In this document: positions 58,671 to 64,000 of the stretch, one piece after another | Layout of the letters: the number at the start of each line of letters is the position of its first letter | Position numbering within the stretch: position 1 is the stretch's first letter | Assembly (NCBI RefSeq): GCF_011405655.1 | Contig: NZ_AP022829.1 | Location: 2,155,001-2,219,000, forward strand | Direction: 5' to 3' | Source: Adlercreutzia hattorii | GTDB taxonomy: Bacteria > Actinomycetota > Coriobacteriia > Coriobacteriales > Eggerthellaceae | DNA length: 64,000 nucleotides | The notes under the pieces: generated by a model | Database searches by the model: none | Seen by the model: the letters and a program-made list of their open reading frames with translations, nothing else | What the model was told of the DNA's origin: nothing | Made by a program: the position numbers and the translations under genes

Positions 58671-61271
58671 TCAGGAGCGCCCGAGGATTCCACCCAACGT
58701 CGCCGCCAGATCCTTCACGCTGATGGGCTTGGAGAGATGGTCGTCGGCGCCAGCGCGCTTCGATTCCTGCACATCCTCGGTGAACGCGTTGGCCGAGAGC
58801 ACCACGACGGGCAGCGCGCGCAAATCATCGCGCTCGCTCTCGCGGATGCGGCGCGTGGCCTCCAGACCGTTCATGACGGGCATCTGGATATCCATGAGCA
58901 CCACGTCGAAATGGCCCGGCTCGCTCGCGTCCAGCGCATCGAGGGCCTCCTGGCCGTTGGCCGCCGTCTCGGCCGCCGCGCCGAGGGACTCCAGCAGCGC
59001 CACGGCGATCTCACTGTTAAGCTCGTTGTCCTCCACAAGCAGCACGCGCACGCCGCTCAAATCGGCGCCCCTCGGCGCGGGCGCATCCCCCTGCGAAACA
59101 TCGCACAGGGCGTCGGCGTCGTCGCTTTCCTCGAGGGAGCCTTTCGCGTCCCTTTCCACATAGCGCATGCTCACCCGCACCGTGAACACCGTGCCGCGAC
59201 CCGGCTCGCTTTCCACATCAATCGTGCCGCCCATCAGCGAGACGACGGACTGGGCGATGGAAAGCCCCAGCCCCGTGCCCTCCACGGACTCGGTGCGCGA
59301 GTCGTGCTCACGCGCGAAGGGCTCGAAGACGTGCGCCAGAAACTCAGGCGCCATGCCGCAGCCGGTGTCGGCGAAGACGAACTCGTAGTCGCTCGTCCCC
59401 TCGACGCGAGAGGCGTGCTCGACAACCCGCAGCGACACCGAGCCGCCCGCCGGCGTGAACTTCACCGCATTGCCGAGCATGTTCATGAACACCTGTTGCA
59501 AGCGAAGTCCGTCGCCCTCTACCAGCGGATGGGCGAGCCCTTCGAATTCAATCACGAAGGCGATGCCCGCGTCCTCGCAGCGCTGCGCGAACACCGTCTC
59601 CATCTCAAGGGCCAGCGCCCGCAAATCCACCTTCCCCACAGTAAGCTCCAGCCGGCCGTTCTCGATCATGGAAAGATCGAGAACCTCGTTGATCAGCGCG
59701 AGCAAATGGTTGCTCGACAGCGTGATCTTCGCCAGGCAGTCGTCCACTTTCTCCGGATGCCCCTCGTTCATGCGCGCGAGCTCCGTCATGCCGATGATGG
59801 CGTTCATCGGCGTGCGGATATCGTGGCTCATGCGCGAGAGGAAGTCGCTCTTGGCGTTGTTGGCGGCAACCGCCGCGCGATAGGAGTCCTCCATGGCCCG
59901 CTGGAGCTGCTTCTCGCGCTGCTTGAGCGCCGTGACGTCCTGGGTTGTGTAGAGAAGCCGCGTCGGCATCCCCGCCGCGTCGCGCTGCACGCAGATGAGG
60001 TTGATGTCCTCCCATTTGACGTCTCCCCCGCGATTCATCTGGTACTCGAAGCGGATCTCGTCGGAGCCGGGCGGCATGAGATCGATGATCGTGTGCTTGT
60101 CGTAGAGCTTGGCCACCTCCGCCTTGGCCTCGTCGCCCACGACCAGGCCCTGCAGGCGCTCTATCATGGCGGTGTAGGGGCCTTCCAACTCGTAGGGGTC
60201 ACTCGGCGTGACCGGGCCGCTCATGTAGCGGAACCGATCGGCATCCAAATCCATGAGCACCAGCCGCTCGGTCAGCTTGGCCACCCCGCGCTGCACGTCC
60301 TCCCGATCGCGCATCGAGCGGGTGAGCGAGCGGTGGCGGCGGTTGTTGTAGAAGATAATGCCGGCAATGACGAGGACGAATACCACCACGATGACGAACA
60401 GGGCGTTCCAACCGCCTTCATTGGCCTCGTTGATCATCTGCTCGGTAGCGGCGGCCGGGAACGTCTCCAGCATCATCCAGCCGAGACCCGGCACCTCGCG
60501 AAGGCACACCGAGCCCGTGCCGCGCTCAGCCTGGTAGCTGTACGTGACCGTCTCGTGATTGGCAAAAGCGCGCTCCAGATCGCGGGCGCCAGAGGTGGCA
60601 GAGGGGTCGGCCTGCGCCTCTTGGATAAGGTTCCTGCCAACATAGGAGGAATCCGTGGCGGCCACCACCTCCCCGGTGGGCAAGCACAGCATCACCTGGG
60701 ACGCGTAGCCGAAGAAATCGCCTGACAGAAGATCGGCGAGCCGGTTCTCGCTGTAGTGGGCCAGAAGCAAGCCCACGACCGGGCCGTCCGCGCCCTCGCG
60801 AACCGGTGCGAAGAAGTACACGAGGTTCTCGTGGGTCATGCGGGTGTTGAATACGGCCTCGATGCCAGATTCGCCCGCCATGGCCCGCTTGAAGTAAGAG
60901 CGATCCGACACGTTCACCGGCTCGTGCTGGGGCGAGTGCTGCATGCCGTCGACATCAACGAAGTCGATGGTGTCGAAAGGCGAGGTCTCCTCCACGCTGA
61001 TGAGCCATTCCTCGCTGGTGACGATGTCGGTCACATCCGCCGACTCCGAGGCAAGGGCGGCGATAGTCTCGATGTCTTTCTGCGTGTTCTCCATGAGGGT
61101 GGAGACCAGCACGCAGGATTGGGCCGTGGCATCAGAGACGTACTGGTTCGCCTGGGCGACGATGCGGTTGCTCGTCTGCTGCATGAAGGTGGACAGCGTG
61201 ACGACGACCGCGATGAACACGAGAACGAAAGCAGCTATGGAGAGCCAGTACTTTTTCCCCTCGTCTTCCAC
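58671..61271 (-). CDS. Hybrid sensor histidine kinase with fused receiver (866 aa)
   Basis: Membrane sensor: first helix IAAFVLVFIAVVVTLSTFM, a large extracytoplasmic double-Cache-like domain (SPFDTIDFVDVDGMQHSP to MMLETFPAA), second helix FVIVVVFVLVIAGIIFY, a PAS-like region (VKWEDINLICVQRDAAGMPT), then HisKA with phospho-acceptor SHDIRTPMNAIIGMTE, the ATPase domain (DTGCGMAPEF, GTGLGLSIAQSVVSLMGG) and a C-terminal receiver with Asp in FDVVLMDIQMPVMNG. GTG 61271 is used, with GAGAGGA upstream; the longer frame is unlikely. No HPt or output regulator lies nearby, so its partner is elsewhere. Confidence 0.9.
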   Translation of the reverse strand: MEDEGKKYWLSIAAFVLVFIAVVVTLSTFMQQTSNRIVAQANQYVSDATAQSCVLVSTLMENTQKDIETIAALASESADVTDIVTSEEWLISVEETSPFDTIDFVDVDGMQHSPQHEPVNVSDRSYFKRAMAGESGIEAVFNTRMTHENLVYFFAPVREGADGPVVGLLLAHYSENRLADLLSGDFFGYASQVMLCLPTGEVVAATDSSYVGRNLIQEAQADPSATSGARDLERAFANHETVTYSYQAERGTGSVCLREVPGLGWMMLETFPAAATEQMINEANEGGWNALFVIVVVFVLVIAGIIFYNNRRHRSLTRSMRDREDVQRGVAKLTERLVLMDLDADRFRYMSGPVTPSDPYELEGPYTAMIERLQGLVVGDEAKAEVAKLYDKHTIIDLMPPGSDEIRFEYQMNRGGDVKWEDINLICVQRDAAGMPTRLLYTTQDVTALKQREKQLQRAMEDSYRAAVAANNAKSDFLSRMSHDIRTPMNAIIGMTELARMNEGHPEKVDDCLAKITLSSNHLLALINEVLDLSMIENGRLELTVGKVDLRALALEMETVFAQRCEDAGIAFVIEFEGLAHPLVEGDGLRLQQVFMNMLGNAVKFTPAGGSVSLRVVEHASRVEGTSDYEFVFADTGCGMAPEFLAHVFEPFAREHDSRTESVEGTGLGLSIAQSVVSLMGGTIDVESEPGRGTVFTVRVSMRYVERDAKGSLEESDDADALCDVSQGDAPAPRGADLSGVRVLLVEDNELNSEIAVALLESLGAAAETAANGQEALDALDASEPGHFDVVLMDIQMPVMNGLEATRRIRESERDDLRALPVVVLSANAFTEDVQESKRAGADDHLSKPISVKDLAATLGGILGRS

Positions 61272-61335
61272 AGCGTCCTCTCTCGTCGCGGCACAGGTAA
61301 TTACACATGATACGCGAAAGAGGTCTGGTGGTAGA

Positions 61336-61755
61336 TTACAAGTTGGCAGCGGCGGCGGAAGAGGCGACGTCGGCGAGGGTGAGCCCGGAGAGATAATCGC
61401 CGATCGCCACTTGAAGGCCGCCCCACACGCGACGAGACGGGCAGTCCTCGGCGCGCTCGCAGGCAGAAAGCGACCCCATGCAGTCGAGCAACTCCAAGCC
61501 GTCCTCGGAGGCGGCGACGATGTCGGCCAGCGTGATGGCACTTGCATCGCGGGAAAGACGGTAGCCGCCCTGGTTCCCGCGCGTCACGTCGAGCAATCCC
61601 GCGCTGGCGAGAGGCGCGACGACCTGCTCGAGATATTTCTTGGAAAGGCCCTGGCGGTCGGCGATATCCTTCAGGGCCACGCGGCCCTCCCCCTGGCTTT
61701 GGGCCAAATCGATCATGAAACGCATGCCGTAGCGGGTCTTCGTCGAAATCTTCAC
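61336..61755 (-). CDS. iscR: Rrf2-family regulator IscR (139 aa)
   Basis: FeS-sensing repressor of cluster assembly genes. The winged helix starts VKISTKTRYGMRFMIDLA with ALKDIADRQGLSKKYLEQVV, wing GNQGGYRLSRDASAITLADI. Three cysteines in LDCMGSLSACERAEDCPSR are spaced as in the cluster-binding site. The GTG at 61755 is used because the family starts at this point (usually MKISTKGRYG). Divergent from iscS-iscU, with an operator between. Confidence 0.92.
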   Translation of the reverse strand: MKISTKTRYGMRFMIDLAQSQGEGRVALKDIADRQGLSKKYLEQVVAPLASAGLLDVTRGNQGGYRLSRDASAITLADIVAASEDGLELLDCMGSLSACERAEDCPSRRVWGGLQVAIGDYLSGLTLADVASSAAAANL

Positions 61756-61810
61756 CGAGGTCGCCTTTCTGGGAAATCGTCGTGAATATGGTAACAATCA
61801 TAAGAGGTTC

Positions 61811-61838
61811 TTGACAATCTCCGCAACCCGATTATATT
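61811..61838 (+). promoter_or_regulatory. Promoter of iscS-iscU
   Basis: -35 TTGACA (61811-61816), 16-base spacer, -10 TATATT (61833-61838), in a short AT-rich stretch 95 bases before iscS. Confidence 0.75.
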
Positions 61839-61842
61839 AAAC

Positions 61843-61859
61843 TCTAGCAAATTACTAGA
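61843..61859. promoter_or_regulatory. Probable IscR operator
   Basis: TCTAGCAAATTACTAGA, a 5-bp-arm palindrome with 7-base centre, overlapping the transcription start expected from the promoter at 61811-61838. Its position suits repression by the adjacent Rrf2 protein. Confidence 0.65.
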
Positions 61860-61934
61860 CTTAGATGGGGGCGCCCGGCCGCGTCCGAGAACCGTACCGG
61901 GCGAATCCATCCCAGACGCGGAAGCAGGAGCACC

Positions 61935-63161
61935 ATGAGGCAGATCTACCTTGACCATGCGTCCACGACGCCCGTTCGCCCCGAAGTGGTGGAGGCCATG
62001 GCCCCCTACTTCACCGAGCATTTCGGCAATCCTTCCTCCATTTACCCCTTGGGCCAGGAGGCCTCCGACGCCGTGGCTGCCGCCCGCGAGAGCTTGGCCA
62101 GCCTCATCGGCGCGACGCCGCGCGAAATCTTCTTCTCGAGCGGCGGCACCGAATCGGACAACTGGGCCCTCAAGGGCTTCGCCCGGGCCAACGCCACCAA
62201 GGGGCGCCACATCATCACGAGCGCCATCGAGCACCACGCGGTGCTTCACACCTGCGAGGCGCTGGAGCGCGAGGGCTTCGAGGTGACCTATCTTCCCGTG
62301 GACGAGCACGGACTCGTGAGCGTTGAGGACTTCAAGGCGGCCATCCGCCCGGACACCATCCTGGCCTCCATCATGTTCGCCAACAACGAGATCGGCACCA
62401 TCGAGCCTATTCGCGAGCTGGCGGCGGCCGCCCACGAGGCGAGCGTCGCCTTCCACACCGACGCGGTGCAGGCCTTCGGCCATGAGCCCATCGACGTGAA
62501 CGAGCTGGGCATCGACATGCTGTCGGCGTCGTCCCACAAGATCTACGGCCCCAAGGGCGTCGGCCTTTTGTATGTGCGCCGTGGCGTGAAGCTTCAGAAC
62601 CTCCTCGATGGCGGTCAGCAGGAACGCGGGCGGCGCGGCTCCACCGAGAACGTGCCCGGCATCGTCGGCTTCGCCCGCGCCGCCGAATTGGCCGCCGAGG
62701 AAATCGTCCCCGAGCGCGACCGCCAATTGGCGCTGCGCGACCACGCTATCCGTCGCATTCTCGAGGAGATCCCCTCGGCCAAGCTCAACGGCAGCTGGGA
62801 GAGCCGCCTGGCCAACAACGTGAACTTCTCCTTCGAGTTCATCGAGGGCGAAGGCATGCTGCTGCAGCTGGCCACCCGGGGCATCTGCGTGTCCTCCGGT
62901 TCCGCCTGCACCTCCGGCTCGCTGGACCCGAGCCACGTGCTTTTGGCCATCGGCCTTCCCCACGAGATCGCCCACGGCTCGCTGCGCATGACGCTGGGCC
63001 GCGACACCACACGGGAAGACGTCGACTTCGCCGTGGACTCGCTTAAGGCCACGTTGCAGAACCTGCGCATGATGAGCCCCCTGTACGAGGACTTCCAGCA
63101 GGGCAAGGTGGAATCGGTCATCGAGCGCTTCAAAGCCGACGGCTTCCCCTACGCGAACTAG
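61935..63161 (+). CDS. iscS: Cysteine desulfurase IscS/NifS (408 aa)
   Basis: PLP enzyme that removes sulfur from cysteine for FeS assembly. MRQIYLDHASTTPVRPEVVE starts the protein. The PLP lysine is in SASSHKIYGPKGVG and the catalytic sulfur-accepting Cys is in CVSSGSACTSGSLDPSHVL. EHHAVLHTCEAL provides the cofactor-stacking His. Forms an operon with iscU 44 bp downstream under the IscR-controlled promoter. Confidence 0.96.
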   Translation: MRQIYLDHASTTPVRPEVVEAMAPYFTEHFGNPSSIYPLGQEASDAVAAARESLASLIGATPREIFFSSGGTESDNWALKGFARANATKGRHIITSAIEHHAVLHTCEALEREGFEVTYLPVDEHGLVSVEDFKAAIRPDTILASIMFANNEIGTIEPIRELAAAAHEASVAFHTDAVQAFGHEPIDVNELGIDMLSASSHKIYGPKGVGLLYVRRGVKLQNLLDGGQQERGRRGSTENVPGIVGFARAAELAAEEIVPERDRQLALRDHAIRRILEEIPSAKLNGSWESRLANNVNFSFEFIEGEGMLLQLATRGICVSSGSACTSGSLDPSHVLLAIGLPHEIAHGSLRMTLGRDTTREDVDFAVDSLKATLQNLRMMSPLYEDFQQGKVESVIERFKADGFPYAN

Positions 63162-63205
63162 CATCACTCATCACCTCCCCTCAATAGAAAGAGAGAACCC
63201 CCCTC

Positions 63206-63664
63206 ATGGCCATGAACTACTCCGATAAAGTGATGGAGCACTTCACCAATCCCCAGAACGTCGGCGAGATCGAAAACGCGAGCGGCTGCGGCACCGTGGG
63301 CAATGCGGTGTGCGGCGACATCATGCGCGTGTACCTCGACATCGACGAGAACAACGTCATCCGCGACGCGAAGTTCAAGACCTTCGGCTGCGGCGCCGCC
63401 ATCGCCACAAGCTCCATGGCCACCGTACTCGTGAAGGGCAAGACGGTGCAGGAGGCGCTGGAGGTCACGAACAAGGCCGTCATGGAGGCCTTAGACGGGC
63501 TGCCCCCGGTGAAGGTGCACTGCTCGCTGCTGGCCGAAGAGGCCATCCATGCGGCGCTGTGGGACTACGCCGAGAAGAACGGCATCGTCATCGAGGGCCT
63601 GGAGAAGCCCGTGAGCGACATCTCCGAGCACGACCACGGCCACGGCGACGAGGACGACGAGTAG
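63206..63664 (+). CDS. iscU: Iron-sulfur cluster scaffold IscU/NifU-N (152 aa)
   Basis: Scaffold on which FeS clusters are built with IscS. Three conserved cysteines are visible: GNAVCGDIMRVYL, KTFGCGAAIATSSMATVL and KVHCSLLAEEAIHAAL. YSDKVMEHFTNPQNVGEIE is the family start. A His/Asp/Glu-rich tail (SEHDHGHGDEDDE) may bind metal. Followed by a strong terminator. Confidence 0.95.
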   Translation: MAMNYSDKVMEHFTNPQNVGEIENASGCGTVGNAVCGDIMRVYLDIDENNVIRDAKFKTFGCGAAIATSSMATVLVKGKTVQEALEVTNKAVMEALDGLPPVKVHCSLLAEEAIHAALWDYAEKNGIVIEGLEKPVSDISEHDHGHGDEDDE

Positions 63665-63695
63665 CCGCTGGCTCTCCGACAAGCCGCTGGTTCGA

Positions 63696-63731
63696 CCCGG
63701 AAGCCCAAGGGCTTCCGGGCTCTTCTCTTTT
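63696..63731 (+). terminator. Terminator of the isc operon
   Basis: CCCGGAAGCC (63696-63705), CAAG loop, GGCTTCCGGG (63710-63719), followed by CTCTTCTCTTTT. Confidence 0.85.
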
Positions 63732-63763
63732 CAAGCCGGCGCGTGCCGCAAAGTCGCCCACCC

Positions 63764-64000
63764 CTACGCTGCAACGACGATGACGTTCATGCCGTCGCCC
63801 GCGCAGGTTTGCAGCACCACCGACTCGCCGTAACCGGTTACCCGCGAAGCGATGGTCTTCCACGTGGCCGTCTCCTCCACCTGGAACACATCCCTCACCG
63901 TATAAGTGCGCCGCCCTCCCGAGCGGTCGCACACGACGACGGCATCGCCCGAGGACAGCGAACGCACCGGTGCGAACGAGCCGGGGTTATGTCCGACGAA
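63764..64000 (-). CDS. Sortase, C-terminal part (start beyond window)
   Basis: The frame is open to the window edge. FVGHNPGSFAPVRSLSSGDAV supplies the His of the sortase site (GHN), and VVLQTCAGDGMNVIVVAA the TC motif with the catalytic Cys; the Arg expected after it is not obvious in the visible C-terminal strand. YTVRDVFQVEETATWK lies between. Sortases anchor surface proteins or pili to the cell wall. A GTG at 63967 only mimics a start. Class cannot be fixed from this fragment. Confidence 0.8.
   Translation of the reverse strand, partial: FVGHNPGSFAPVRSLSSGDAVVVCDRSGGRRTYTVRDVFQVEETATWKTIASRVTGYGESVVLQTCAGDGMNVIVVAA

Overview
The window is high-GC DNA whose gene content fits an anaerobic gut actinobacterium of the class Coriobacteriia, most likely family Eggerthellaceae. 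This is inferred from the mix of Tat-exported flavin reductases, FMN-binding lipoproteins, a periplasmic nitrate/nitrite respiratory cluster with its own Ccm cytochrome maturation genes, a DUF5692-like membrane protein and a eukaryote-type NADP isocitrate dehydrogenase. No species is claimed.

Layout. 1-3.9 kb: an IS3-type transposase gene cut in two by a complete IS21-type element (664-3169, 5-bp target duplication). 4.0-8.1 kb: a type I modification locus (long HsdM, half-length HsdS) with a tyrosine recombinase bracketed by a 17-bp inverted repeat, a probable specificity switch. 8.3-18.7 kb: housekeeping genes (alaS, an AI-2E-type permease, rarA, galU), a candidate small RNA with three CCCCCUCC motifs, apbE and a single-chain double MarR regulator. 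18.7-23.3 kb: a flavin-based extracytoplasmic reductase module (FMN-binding lipoprotein, Tat flavoprotein, membrane protein) and a divergent polytopic membrane protein. 23.5-25.3 kb: gene debris (truncated radical SAM gene, HxlR gene with a chimeric start, AAA ATPase remnant). 25.3-27.9 kb: a two-gene type II-like restriction-modification pair. 28.0-40.3 kb: one long minus-strand respiratory block, napG-napA-napB-napD-napH, nrfA, ccmE-F-A-B-C-D, which encodes nitrate to nitrite to ammonium reduction and c-type cytochrome assembly. 40.6-50.6 kb: a MocR regulator, 5-formyl-THF cyclo-ligase, tRNA-Ala(CGC), veg, a 2-hydroxyacid dehydrogenase, an IS1595-type element, icd, recQ and a GNAT acetyltransferase. 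50.7-53.8 kb: an anchored GH5 glycosidase and a HipA-like kinase/HTH pair. 53.8-61.3 kb: rsmA, a flavodoxin-fold oxidoreductase, tatD, metG and a hybrid sensor kinase. 61.3-64.0 kb: iscR divergent from iscS-iscU, then the C-terminus of a sortase.

The most unusual content is not in standard genes. (i) Intergenic arrays carry about 19-27-bp words in mixed orientation, each locus with its own word (16.4, 23.5, 42.0, 44.8/46.2 kb and perhaps 43.5 kb). One array is split by the IS1595-type element. (ii) A 94-bp palindromic element occurs once between nap genes and once in frame inside rsmA, and recQ carries about 65 extra residues made from another palindromic repeat family. (iii) The C-rich small RNA could pair with Shine-Dalgarno sequences. 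(iv) The hsdS recombinase locus appears to have lost its second specificity cassette next to the IS cluster. All calls come from reading the sequence. No database search was run.
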